Part shown: piece after piece, positions 1 through 10,001 of the stretch
Layout: every line of letters begins with the position of its first letter
Position numbering within the stretch: the first letter of the stretch is position 1
From: Adiantum capillus-veneris
Taxonomy: Eukaryota > Streptophyta > Polypodiopsida > Polypodiales > Pteridaceae
Direction of reading: 5' to 3'
Assembly (NCBI GenBank): GCA_014529385.2
Contig: CM043967.1
Location: 85,490,278-85,554,277 of the forward strand
DNA: 64,000 nt
The notes under the pieces: model-generated
Seen by the model: only the letters and a program-made list of their open reading frames with translations
Database searches by the model: none
What the model was told of the DNA's origin: nothing
Made by a program: the position numbers and the translations under genes

Positions 1-255
1 TTCCAATCGGAAGGAGACATCATTTATCTTGTCAGTAATCTGGAAAGGTCCGTAGTATTACATACTAAGCTTTGGAAAAAGCCTCTCCTTTCCCTTTTTC
101 TTTCGTAGGCTTGCCTTCTCAAAACGTAAGAGCACCCAATCATCCTCCTTCAATTTCATGTCGCGACGATGGCGATCCGCTGCCTTTTTCTGTCGTTCTT
201 GAGACTTCTGCAAAGTCTCGCGAACCTTGGCAAAAGCCGTATCCAAGTCTCGCAT
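1..255 (-). pseudogene. G1 integrase C-terminal region
   Basis: The reading frame from 255 down encodes a basic helix with AFAKVRETLQKSQERQKKAA and then HRRDMKLKEDDWVLLRFEKA, the conserved stretch after the integrase core of plant chromoviruses. It runs on towards position 1 with a YYGPFQI segment, which is the start of the SH3-like integrase C-terminal fold. It is out of frame with the main pol ORF that ends at 277, so one frameshift or stop separates them. The chromodomain, if present, is beyond the window edge. Confidence 0.8.
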
Positions 256-276
256 ATATTCATCCGCTTCAAATTT

Positions 277-2367
277 CTAATCTTTCGTGCTCAGGAAGGA
301 TGGAACCTTCGCAGCACTTTCAACAATCTCACATGGCGTCTTCCCCGTCGAAGAGTGTATCGTGTTATTGTAGGCAAATTCCATCAAAGGTAAGTTCTTT
401 TCCCATTGAGTCTTCTGATGCGAGATACAAGACTTCAATAAATCTAAAATCACTGAATTGGCAATCTCAAATTGCCCGTCAGTCTGCAAGTGGAACGATG
501 ACGAGAACTGCAACCGCGTGCCAATGTTCTCCCAAATTGCCTTCCAAAACAAACTCATAAATCTGGGGTCTCTGTCGGAGACAATCGTCTCAGGCGTGCC
601 ATGTAATCGGAAAATCATCGTGATCATTCTGTATTCTCGGGAGATAAAAAAAATGAAATCCATTTCAATATTTTCCCAGGGGCGGGTGGGTATGGGTAAA
701 GGCTGTAACAATCCCTGTGCCTTATGCCTGTCAAACTTGACCTTCTGGCATACCAAGCAACTGCGCACAAACTCTTCCACATCCGTCTTCAGTCTCCGCC
801 AAAAGAAATCTCTCTCTACCCCTTTCATGGTGGTAGCAATGCCGCGGTGACCCGTAAAAGGTGGACAGTGGCAATCAGTCATAACCTTTTCCCTCAACGG
901 CTGTGTAACGCACAACATAGTCTTTTTCATCAAGTAGCCTTCCCGAAGGGAGTATCCAGCTACTGTCTCCCCATCCCGTATCCGTGTGAAAATATCTGCA
1001 AAATCTGTATCTGTGGCATACTGATCGACCATATCCTCGAAGCTCCTATGATGTATCGCGGAAATAGCCAGAACCAACGGTTTTCGAGACAAAGCATCTG
1101 CCACCACATTCGTCTGTCCCTGCACATGGACAATCTGGAAGTGGAACTGTGACAAGATGTTCACCCACCGCATCTGCTTTTCCGAAAGCGGCTTCTGTGA
1201 CAAGAAGTAGTGCAAACTCTGATGGTCTGTAAAGACAGTAAAATCCGCTCCGAGTAGGTAATGCCGCCAATGAGTAAGAGCGTGGATAACCGCCAAAAGC
1301 TCTTTCCCATAGATCTGTGCTGTCATCTCCGGCCTAGAGAACAAACGGCTCTCGTAAGCTATGGCATGGCCTTCTTGCATCAAGACCGCACCCAGACTAC
1401 GACCACAAGCATCACAAAATACTTCAAATGACTTCTGCAAGTCCGGCAAAGTCAAATCTGGTCCTGTAGTGAATTTCTCTTTCAATGTCTGAAAGGCAGT
1501 CACCTCTGTGGGTCCCCACGAAAAAGGTACTCCTTTCTGTGTCAAGGTATGCAAAGGGGAAGCAACCTCTGCAAACTTTCGTATGAACTGCCTGTAGTAC
1601 GAACACAGTCCCAAGAAGCTTCTAGCTTCATGGACATTCCTCAAATCGGGCCAATCACGGATAGTATCTATCTTGGCCGGGTTCATTTGCACTCCTGCTG
1701 TTGACACAATGTGTCCCAAAAAATGTATCTTTGGTAGGAAAAATTCACTTTTCGTAGCATTAATCACTAATGTGTGATCTCGTAATTCCTGAAAGACTTG
1801 AAGCAGATGATCTCTGTGTTCTGCCTCATTCTTGGAGAAAACAATGATGTCGTCAAAGAAAGTGCCAACAAATAGCCTGTACTCTCGAAAAATCCTATCC
1901 ATCATCCGGTTAAATGTCGCAGGAGCATTGGTTAAGCCAAAAGGCATCACCAAAAACTCAAATAACCCTAAAGTCGTCCGAAAAGCTGTCTTGTAGACAT
2001 CTCCTGGTGCTATCCTGATCTGATGATATCCACTCTTCAAGTCAATCCTGCTAAAGCACGAGGATCCCTGTAACGTGTCGAGTATATCATTGATCCTAGG
2101 AATCGGAAATCTGTTCTTGATGGTGATTTCGTTGAGAGTGCTATAATCGATGCACATTCTCCAAGATCCGTCTTTCTTCAAAACCAACAACACTGGAGAG
2201 CAATACGGTGAAGTACTAGGTTGGACAAGACCCTTTTCCAAGAGGTCTTTCACTGGGTTCATAATCTTTTCATTCTGTACTCGGCTCACACGATAAGGTG
2301 GCCGATTCGGTGGCGTGCTTCCAGATATCAGATCAATGGTATGATCTTCAGGCCCTCTCAAAAGCAA
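277..2367 (-). pseudogene. G1 pol: reverse transcriptase, RNase H and integrase
   Basis: This 696-codon frame starts inside the protease-RT linker. RT: the fingers motif with DGSWRMCIDYSTLNEITIKN lies near residue 65, then SRIDLKSGYHQIRIAPGD and MPFGLTNAPATFNRMMDRIF. The catalytic YxDD position reads FFDD (GTFFDDIIVFSK). RNase H starts near residue 305 with FEVFCDACGRSLGAVLMQEG and has TDHQSLHYFL. Integrase has the zinc module (HRGIATT...SCLVCQK), the first Asp in EMDF, the second in SDRDPRF and the Glu in TDGQFE. The stretch between the first and second catalytic Asp looks about 40 residues too short, which points to an internal deletion in the integrase core. No Met start is implied; the true pol continues upstream. 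Confidence 0.9.
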
Positions 2368-2429
2368 TCGGCATGAGCGTGGAGAAAAATAAAAATCTTG
2401 GCGTTCTTTTCTTCATGTCAAAACATATT

Positions 2430-2826
2430 CAACCTTTATCCATCGTTCAGTTCTCCCAAAAGAATGAGTAAGAAAACTGAAGTTCATCAAGTACAATCTC
2501 TAAGCCCTTCATTTATCAAAGTCGCTTTCTCGGCCCGGTAGTCAACCACGGTGTAGTTCTTGTGGTACCAAGGGATCCCGAGTAGAACGTCACTCACGTG
2601 CCCTGAACACCCCTGTCATTGCAAACGAAGTTTGCCAATGCTCGGTGTAATGGCAACATCCCATCCGGGTGCCAGTCGAACTACCTCCGCCTGTGGCGTC
2701 AGTCTGTCGGGCGTAGTTCCAAATCGAGCCGCCAATTCCAAGTGAAAAGAAGTTGGCCTTGGCTCCTTCAAAAGAGCTTTCTGATCCTTCGCTTTGCCCC
2801 GAAAGCGGCAAAGTTTGTACTTTCAT
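2430..2826 (-). pseudogene. G1 aspartic protease region
   Basis: On the minus strand, 2600-2745 gives a frame with ELAARFGTTPDRLTPQ and VRLAPGWDVAITPSIGK, and 2480-2600 gives DVLLGIPWYHKNYTVVDY followed by RAEKATLI. These are the middle and C-terminal strands of a gypsy retropepsin (the usual LG-x-PW motif). The active-site DSGA triad is not readable and the frame changes within the domain, so the protease is broken. It lies between the gag zinc knuckle and RT, the normal gypsy position. Confidence 0.7.
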
Positions 2827-2829
2827 TCA

Positions 2830-4433
2830 TTAGATTCGGTGCAGGTCCCACGCCATGTGGTACCAGTTCTGCTTTTCTATCTGCCTTTTCTGCCACATTC
2901 CTCAGCTGCTCTCGAACTCTCAGACCTGTCGTCGTCTTTATCATTCTGTTCTTTCTGTGCCTTATCAGGGCACTTTGCGGAAATATGTCCATGTTCCCCG
3001 CATCCAAAGCACTTCCCCTCTCTGATGAAGCGAGCTCTCTCCTCAGGAGTAAGCTTGGGTCGTGCATCCTTTTTTTTCTCTGGGTTGCTCTTTTTCATTC
3101 TACTTTCATTCCCAAAAGTCTGTTCGGCTCGTTGTGTCATGGCCTCATCTGTGGGGTAGGTCAGACTGCCAGAGTGAATGGCAAAGCCCCGCTTCGCATG
3201 ACTCATCAACTCCTGAATAGAAGCTGACTTCTGTTCCAAGCAGTGATCTCGGATCTCTGTAGGTAGACCCTAGGTAAACCGCTCAATCTGTTCTCTGAAC
3301 GAGATCTTCTTGAATGAAGAGGTGGGTAGAAAAGAGCTCCAGAATCTTTCACAATAAGAATTCACTGTATCGCTCTTGGTCATCCGGAGATGGTTCCAAG
3401 CAGCTCGTATATCTTGCTCAAACTCTTGAGTCAACCAAGAAGAAATAAAAAGCCTCTTGAATTTCAGCCATGTAATTGGCACAGTCTTGCTTAATAGAAG
3501 CGTGGACCACCAAGTGCGAGCATTCCCCTTGAAGTAAGAGGCAGCTCTCCGAATCTTGGAGTGCTCTGAATAGCGTCCTCCCGCGAAAGCGATGTCAAAC
3601 TGCTGTATAAAAGACAAAGCCTTCGAAGCATCTGAGTATCCTGAAAAGTATCAAACTTGATCGAGTGGCCACCTTCCTTAAACTCTCGGACTTTCTTGCT
3701 TTTATCTTCGAGAAAGTCATACTGGTTGGCTTTGTAAAAATTCTTCTTGTTCGCATAAAACTTTCCGTCATCGGAATCTGAGCTGTCTGTAGACGAGTCC
3801 TCAGTAGAACTGTCAGTCTCTGGGCGAGATGTAGCCTTCTTCTTGACCTTTCCGAAGCTTTGTTTCTTGCTTCGCTTTTTACCTTTTCTGTCTTCTTCGC
3901 TCGAATCCGATGAGCTAGAAGAACTGTCAGAAGAAGAAGAAGAAGAACTGGGTAGGTCTTCAAACTTGACGCGCTTCTTCAATTTCTTTGCCTTGTCAAA
4001 TGTCGACCGACGACCCAAATATCCCGGGAAGTCAGTGCCTTTCTTCTGCTTTTTGCCGTGCTTTTTGTCTTTCTTTTGCACGTCGAAAAGCTGAGCAATC
4101 CGTGTATCAACCACGTTCTCCAGTTCCTGCTCCGTATATTTTCTTGGAGGCAGAAGGTTTCTTGAGAGCGGGTTTCGGGAGTGGTGTTGTGGTTCTCTGC
4201 CACTCCGTCTGTACCTCTTCCAAAGAGGTTTGGTTCATATATTTTGCCATCTTCGGATCCTTGGCAAAATTGAGCATCATCATTGTTGCATCGCTGATCA
4301 AGTGGCGACGCTCTATCTCTCGCCGCTCCGCCCAAGTAGGCCAAGGCGGGCCATACTCTCTGCCTCAATCTTCGTTGTGATCCCAGCCCACATCTCCAGA
4401 TGCAGAGGGAGTCGACTGATCATTGCCTGAAGC
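2830..4433 (-). pseudogene. G1 gag with Ser/Asp-rich N-terminus and one CCHC knuckle
   Basis: Gag starts at about 4433 (Met-Ala-Ser-Gly-Asn-Asp) and is broken early by a stop near 4370. The frame at 3491-4114 holds a long basic/acidic low-complexity stretch: Lys-rich blocks around two Ser/Asp runs (SSSSSSDSSEED and STEDSSTDSSDSDD). A frameshift near 3600 leads into the capsid-like part (3270-3617: KIRRAASYFKGNARTWW, then FKRLFISSWL). A stop at about 3270 separates this from the last part (2877-3239), which ends with the zinc knuckle CFGCGEHGHISAKC. The order is normal for gypsy gag; the phospho-site-like Ser/Asp region is an unusual addition. Confidence 0.85.
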
Positions 4434-4494
4434 CATAGGTGCCGGGGAAAAAAAATTCGGAGATCGGATTTCTCGTAGAAGAGAAATCGGCCGT

Positions 4495-4506
4495 GCTCTG
4501 ATACCA
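4495..4506 (-). promoter_or_regulatory. G1 primer-binding site (initiator tRNA-Met type)
   Basis: The minus strand reads TGGTATCAGAGC here, the standard plant LTR-retrotransposon site complementary to the 3' end of initiator tRNA-Met. It begins two bases inside the LTR end at 4508, and gag begins about 60 bases further on. This fixes the orientation and the 5' LTR boundary of G1. Confidence 0.9.
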
Positions 4507-4507
4507 T

Positions 4508-5068
4508 TGTAACAGACTTGGACACTCCAAGTCAAGAATCAACCGCGACAGCATCAACTAACCACTTCAAAACAATTCACAGATCACAATAGATTTGCAC
4601 TGGCCCGGCGGAGTTCCGTGCCTAGAGATATTGGCCCCAAAGACTTGCGCCCCTTTCGGTATTTCTTTTTATATTAATCAATCATCAAAGTACAAGAGAG
4701 CGGTTAGGGTTTCACTCTCAGACTCTGCATCCAGATGCCCTGAGAAGTGAGGCCCTCACCACTAATTTAAAGGTTACAAGGGATGCCCAAAAGCAGAGCC
4801 CCAAAAGCTTTCAAAATCAAAAGCATCAGTTCTCTCTCTCTCTTAGAGAGTCTTTTCTCTTTTTTTTTATAAAAAAAAACAAAAGCAAAACTCGCGTCGC
4901 TCATCATTTTTCAAAAAAAAATAAAAAAAATAAATATATTTTTTAATAATCCGCTTCCGCGATTTTCGGAATTTAGGGTTTTTGGCAAAAATTAGGGTTT
5001 GCAGGAATTTTAGGGTTTCTAGCAGAAATTAGGGTTTCTGCTGTCCGCCACGTCATCACTTTGTGACA
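4508..5068 (-). repeat. G1 5' LTR
   Basis: The outer base at 4508 is set by the PBS. The plus strand starts TGTAACAG and plausibly ends TGTGACA at 5068, giving a TG...CA repeat of about 561 bp. It contains a short CT tract (about 4833-4846), an AT-rich stretch, and four copies of an (A)TTAGGGTTT motif between 4972 and 5038, which is telobox-like. A partial second copy lies inverted at about 6646-6960. The 5068 end is inferred from the terminal dinucleotides only. Confidence 0.7.
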
Positions 5069-6421
5069 GGCCCTGCTGCCTCTATGCGGTTGTTTCATGA
5101 GACGCGTATGTTGGATGCAGATTTTGTGGCAGAACATTATGACATTGGTCTCGGGGTGACAGACAGACTGCTTGAGATTGACTCCGTCGTTCCTTCACAG
5201 TGGGACGCAGTCATGCGAGGCACGGTTCAGATGCCTCCACATAGTGGCTGGGAAGGTCTCTTTGCTTAGAGCACTCTCTTGTTAGTTCGTTTGGACACCA
5301 TGCTGTTCACAGTTGATATAGACTACTCTCAGGGGATTCATGCTAGATTGACATATGATACCACCTCTCCGCACCTTGTCTACCCCGGCGCTCGATGGGA
5401 GGCCATACGAGTAGTTGGCTCTCGCGGGAAGCGTCGTTGTGTTGACCCTCGTTTCGCTTCCGCTGATGCCGCCCTTTGGAGGCTTTGGGTGTGGGAGGGT
5501 CGTGCCCTATCTCAGCTATATTGGGACCCAGGAGAGTGGCATTGGCCTCACTCTAACCCCACCGGTGCACCTGTATCATTCTTTGAGTACACTGTCAGAA
5601 TTGGAAGATTAGCATTGATGAGACAGCACCCAGAGCAGCCCACTCGTATGCGTTTTTGGTTACATTCAGGTCTCTCCCATGCCTATCTACAACAGTTTTG
5701 GTCAGCCATCTGGGATTTACATGCGGCTCGTCGTATTTCTTTTTTCATGTGGATGATTGCACATGCAGGACTTCCAGTTGGGACTTGGCTAGCTACTATG
5801 GGTCATGATCCGTTATGCACTCGATGTCCTTCGCGACTACATGAGTCACCTGCACACCGTCTTTGGTCATGCTCCTCTTCTCATATAGTGTGGCTAGCAG
5901 TTTGCTTTTTACTTAGCAGAGCCGGTGTTCAGCATGGATTTCTCACTTGGGGCTCTGTCTCATGGTTGATGCCGATGCTCGGACCGCATCTTTTCTACGA
6001 GGGCTCAGACACAGATCCAGCTCTTATGCTTACCTTGACTTGTTATCGGCGAGGGACTTTGGCTATGTTACCACAGATCGCTTGGCAGGGGGATCCTCAG
6101 ACACGTGATGAAGTTTTTTCAGTCATCACTAGCTTTACACTATGGAATGTTTGGAAAGCTCGTTGTCTTCACATTCTCAGTGCGGCTCCACAGCTCCTTC
6201 AGGATACCCTCACTGCCATTTGGCTGGACATCATTCACACCCTGATTTGGCAGTGGGATTCTTCCTTAGGTACATCTAGAGAAGTCGAGGCTCGACGATT
6301 TGCCTTCCTTCGGCGTTGGGCCCGTTCTCCACTCTTCTTCACACTTACAGGTGGCCAGATTACATGGCATTATGCCCCCCCTCAGTGCTTTCTCCTCCAC
6401 TCATCACACAGACCACCATGA
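5063..6421 (+). pseudogene. LINE ORF2 C-terminal region with RT zinc-binding domain
   Basis: One frame runs from 5063 to 6421 with a single in-frame TAG at 5267-5269. The longer part is 380 codons from 5279. Residues about 140-205 match the plant reverse-transcriptase zinc-binding domain (zf-RVT): ISFFMWMIAHAGLPVGTW, then CTRC, HESPAHRLWSCSS and VWLAV, with the Cys/Cys/His/Cys pattern intact. The rest is Trp-rich and typical of the tail of plant LINE ORF2. The reverse transcriptase and endonuclease are absent, so the copy is dead on arrival. Only the zinc domain is recognised with confidence. Confidence 0.75.
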
Positions 6422-6556
6422 GATTGTTCTAGTTGAGTTGTCACTATAGTGGCTCTCACCCTTACCTTCAGCTTGTACACCCCACGTGATAGGCTATTTT
6501 GGCATCTGCTGGGGATTATATTGTACTCAGTAATATACAGCCCTGATTTTTCTTTT

Positions 6557-6562
<6 letters not shown>
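5069..6562 (+). mobile_element. LINE 3' fragment L-A
   Basis: A 5'-truncated non-LTR retrotransposon. It begins directly after the G1 LTR end and runs through the C-terminal part of a LINE ORF2 into a 3' region (6422-6562) that ends in an A-rich stretch next to a GA tract. The coding frame is almost intact, which suggests a fairly young insertion. No clear target-site duplication was found, because the right flank is microsatellite. Confidence 0.65.

Positions 6563-6645
<83 letters not shown>
6563..6645 (+). repeat. (GA)n microsatellite
   Basis: About 41 uninterrupted GA repeats at the junction between LINE L-A and the inverted G1 LTR copy. The G1 LTR at 4508-5068 has its own short CT tract at the corresponding place, so this may be that tract expanded. 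Confidence 0.95.
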
Positions 6646-6648
<3 letters not shown>

Positions 6649-6960
6649 TGCTTTTATTTTTGAAAGCTTTTGGGGCTCTGCTTTTGGGCATCCCTTGTAA
6701 TCTTTAAATAAGCGGTGAGGGGCTCACTCTTTAGAGCATCTGGACGCAGAGTCTGAGAGTGAAACCCTAACCGCTCTCTTGTACTTTGACATTGATTTAA
6801 TACAAAAAGAAATATCGGCGCCAATCTTTGGGGCCAATATCTCTAGGCACGGAACTCCGCCGGGCCAGTGCAAATCTATTGTGATCTGTGAATTGTTTTG
6901 AAGTGGTTATTTGGTGTTGTTGTGATTGATTCTTGACTTGGAGTGTCTAAGTCTGTTACA
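6646..6960 (+). repeat. Inverted partial copy of the G1 LTR
   Basis: The last 315 bases are the reverse complement of 4508-4830 with few differences. They share the segment around GGAACTCCGCCGGGCCAGTG, the CTCTTGTACTTTGA region and the terminal CTGTTACA at 6960. The two copies face each other across LINE L-A. This is either a truncated solo LTR of a second, opposite insertion or one arm of an inverted duplication. The terminal TGTTACA also overlaps the left end of copia element C1. Confidence 0.85.
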
Positions 6961-7543
6961 CTAGGGGCCTAAACCCTAAGAAGAACAAGTAACAAAAGAA
7001 GAAGTCCTACCAACTTATGGGGACCCCGTCCGTGGGCCCCAAGTGACATCAAGGATTAAAATAAAGCAGGACCCGCACACACACACAAACTGATGACGAG
7101 GCAGATTTTCGAAAATTGCGCTAAGGAAAGCTGTACGGATTTCCGCATTTTGCGCTGGTTGATGACGTGGCAGGACTGTACGGATTTCTATAAATTGTGT
7201 TGGTAGCTTTTTGGCTTTGCTTTTGGACCAAATGCTTTTGAGTTTGAAGGCTTTTCACTGTAATTGCTTTTTAGGCCAAGGGCCTTTAAATTTGAGGTTA
7301 GGGCTCATTCTCTGGTATGCTTCCTGGAGAAGGTGCAGAGTCTGGAGTATCGGCTTGTACAGTGTTGATGCAATATAAAGAAATACCGAAAGGGGTGCCA
7401 AGGTTTGGGGCCAATACTCTCTGGGGTGGAATTCCGCCACTCCGTGTCGCGTGTCGTCTCTCTTTTAGTAAGTTGTTATTGAAGTGCTAAAAGTTTGTTC
7501 AGTCTGTTCTTTTCTATTGGCACGTGGTGCCCGTCTTGTGACA
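6954..7543 (-). repeat. C1 3' LTR
   Basis: The plus strand begins TGTTACAC and ends TTGTGACA at 7543, where the RNase H frame is interrupted. It shares GAAATACCGAAAGGGGTGCC and nearby sequence with 11880-11912 of the other LTR. The left end overlaps the last seven bases of the G1 LTR copy, so it could lie a few bases to the right. Confidence 0.75.
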
Positions 7544-7701
7544 AATTTCCTGGTATCCATGTCACCTGTCATTTCGGCATCACAATATCCCTGCAACTTT
7601 AAGTCACTTTTGCCATAACAAATACACTTTGATCGTGTACCTTTCAAATATCTCAGAATGCATTTGACAACTTCCCAATGTGCTTTGCCAAGATTCGACA
7701 T
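7544..7701 (-). pseudogene. C1 RNase H fragment
   Basis: The frame encodes AHWEVVKCILRYLKGTRSKC and then LQGYCDAEMTGDMDTRK, the start of the copia RNase H domain (the usual DADWAGD acidic motif reads DAEMTGD). It runs straight into the LTR, so the C-terminal two thirds of RNase H are missing. It is one frame off the RT ORF at 7705. Confidence 0.8.
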
Positions 7702-7704
7702 GTA

Positions 7705-8835
7705 TCAACTAACAACTCCCACTGCATAAGCAATGTCGGGACAAGTGGCAACCATAGCATACATAAGAGAATCACAAGCTGATGCATAAGGGATTCCCTT
7801 CATTGCTTTCAATGCCACCTCATCCTTTGGGAAATCTGCTTTGCTAAGCTTAATGTATGGAGGTAAAGGTACTCCAAGAGGCTTAGTATCAACCATAGTA
7901 AATTTGTCAAGTACTTTTGCAATGTACCTTTCTGGAGATAAAAACAACAATTTCAGCTTTCTATCTCTTTTAATACGCATGCCCAAAATATGCTCTGCAT
8001 CACCCAAATCCTTCATAGCAAATGTTGAATTTAGCTTACGTTTCATAGCATCAAGACTAGTCTTCTGTTTCCTCGCAAGCAGCATGTCATTAACATAGAG
8101 AACAAATATGATGAGACTACCATCTTCATCCCTTTTCGTATACAAACAATGATCTGCATGGCTGCGTTTAAAGCCTTGAGACAGCATAAAAGTGTCAAAC
8201 TTCTTATACCACTGTCGTAATGATTGTCTCAAACCATACAGAGCCCTTTTCGGTTTGCATACAAGTTCCTCACGTGTAGGAACTACAAAACCTTCAGGTT
8301 GTTTCATGTATATGTCCTCTTCAATGTCACCATGCAAAAACGTTGTCTTTACATCCATTTGATTCAATTCCAAATCAAGCACCACAAAAAGGACACGTAA
8401 AGTTGTAAGCTTTACAACCGGGGTAAAGATTTCTTGAAAATCAATTCCTTCTTTCTGTGCATATCCTTTTGTCTTGTATTTGGGTTTTTCATCCACAATC
8501 TTAATCTTGTACACCCATTGGTTAGGAAGAGCGTTTCTCCCTATAGGCAATGGCACAAGATCCCAAATATCATTTGCATACAAGGATTTCATTTCCTCTT
8601 GCATTGCAAGCTCCCACTTACTGCTTGACTCACATGATTTGGCCTCTTTATATGTAAGAGGTTCACCCTCATCTGTCAACATTACATGATTCAAAGAGGG
8701 GTTAAATCTATGAGGTTGCCTTCTCAAACGAGTTGACCTGTGTACCCAATGATCTACATTCTTAGGCAACGGTTCTACGTCATAAGGCAACTCATTTTTA
8801 GCTCTATCATGCTGCTGAAAATCATTTTCAGCCAA
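7705..8835 (-). pseudogene. C1 reverse transcriptase
   Basis: 376 codons of copia RT. The N-terminal linker (VDHWVHRSTRLRRQPHRF) is followed by WELAMQEEMKSLYANDIWDL, KARL-region residues, LNQMDVKTTFLHGDIEEDIY, KQPEGFVVP and KRALYGLRQSLRQWYKKFD. The catalytic motif is YVND (FVLYVNDMLL) instead of YVDD, so one metal-binding Asp is lost, and a conserved KA(R/K)LVAKGY segment is shortened. The enzyme is therefore predicted inactive. Confidence 0.9.
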
Positions 8836-8879
8836 TCCAGGTGGCTGTCCATCCTCATTAGGAGCATCAATATCATGTC

Positions 8880-9107
8880 CTATCTCTTCTGGCTCAAGGT
8901 TAACCAGCTGATCATCAATTTGAGCTTGCGGTAATGCATCATGAGGCTCTTTTTCAACATCAATGGTGGCACGAAAGTTTGGAATCTATTGGTTTTCTTG
9001 TCAGCATCAGGTTTTGTAGCATTCTTAAGCAATCTTGCCTCATTGAACACTACATTTCGGTTGCGTAATACCTTTCTAAATTGTGGTAACCACACTCTAT
9101 AGCCCAT
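8880..9107 (-). pseudogene. C1 integrase C-terminal segment
   Basis: Encodes GYRVWLPQFRKVLRNRNVVF, the GYRLW...RDVVF motif that closes copia integrases, followed by a degenerate acidic linker to RT. It is in a different frame from the adjacent integrase core and abuts it at 9107/9108. Confidence 0.8.
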
Positions 9108-9540
9108 TTAACCTTCTTCCCCATAACATAGGAAAACTCCCTTAATGGACTTCATATCAAGCTTTGTTCTTAAGTCATTGCGTACATGAACAAAAGCTTC
9201 GCAGCCAAATACTCTCAAACGATCGTAAGAGGCAGGTTTGTCAAACCAAACCTCCTTTGGAATGTCATTTTTCAGCGTACTATTAGGAGAGCGATTGCAA
9301 ATATGAATTGTAGTTTTCAATGCCTCCCCCCAAAACTCTTGGGAAAGATTAGCGGTAGACAACATGTAACGCGTACTCTCGCATAAAGTACGATTATACC
9401 TCTCAACCACACCATTAGAAGACGGATTATAAGGGGCTGTCAACTCCCTTTTAATCCCATTTTCATCACAAAACGCTGAATTCAGCAGATACATACTCTC
9501 CTCCATTATCAGATTTGAGACATTTTAGCTTAGTACTCTT
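9108..9540 (-). pseudogene. C1 integrase core, second half
   Basis: From about 9530 down the minus strand gives KSDNGGEYVSAEF (second catalytic Asp). After a frameshift, 9108-9506 gives GIKRELTAPYNPSSNGVVER (catalytic Glu in GVVER), then the FWGEALKTT and FGCEAFVHVR motifs. The D-D-E triad is present if the N-terminal segment at 9603-10001 is counted, but the frames are broken. Confidence 0.85.
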
Positions 9541-9602
9541 TTGCGTAGTGACAAAAGCATGAAACTTCTTAAAAGCATTAAAAGTCTCACTTACTTTTTC
9601 AA

Positions 9603-10001
9603 CTAATGTACCCATCCTTTCCTAGTACAGTCATCAATGAATGTAACAAAATACAATGCACCACCAAAAGACTTAACAGGCATAGTGCATACATCGGAGT
9701 CAATAAGATCAAGAGGATTAGCTTTGAGAGAGATACCAGAGTAATAAGAAGATTTCTTTTGCTTTCCATAAAGACAATCGTTACAAAAATCCAAGTTTTT
9801 GCCCTTTACATCATCCCTCTTCAGAGTGGAAAGCACATCAATACCCTTTTGGCTCATATGGCCAAGTCTCTTATGCCACAATTCCGTGTGTGAAGCAATT
9901 TTAGCAACAGCAAGAAACTTGCCAGGCAAAGCTTTGCAGCGAAGATAGTACAAAGTACCTCTTTTAGACCCTTTTGCAACAAGCATAGAGCCCTTAAGCA
10001 A
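9603..10001 (-). pseudogene. C1 gag-pre-integrase and integrase N-terminal region
   Basis: Encodes ELWHKRLGHMSQKGIDVL and FCNDCLYGKQKKSSY, the HHCC zinc-binding module. LDLIDSDVCTMPVKSFGG then carries the first catalytic Asp, followed by FVTFIDDCTRKGW. It overlaps the gag-protease frame at 9854-10001. Confidence 0.88.

Larger units (their letters stand above)
1..5068 (-). mobile_element. Ty3/gypsy chromovirus-like LTR retrotransposon G1, 5' part
   Basis: Reading leftwards the unit shows a 5' LTR (4508-5068), a primer-binding site, a Ser/Asp-rich gag with one zinc knuckle, an aspartic protease, RT/RNase H and integrase. The window edge cuts it inside the integrase C-terminal region, so any chromodomain and the 3' LTR lie outside. 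The domain order PR-RT-RH-INT and the RT motifs are those of Ty3/gypsy (Metaviridae-type plant elements). Several frameshifts and stops break gag and pol, so this copy is not autonomous. Confidence 0.9.

Noticed and set aside
7085-7130. CTGATGA followed by GAAAA in the copia LTR, looking like a second hammerhead core
   Set aside because: No complementary stem II or stem I can be formed, and the other LTR copy lacks the motif.
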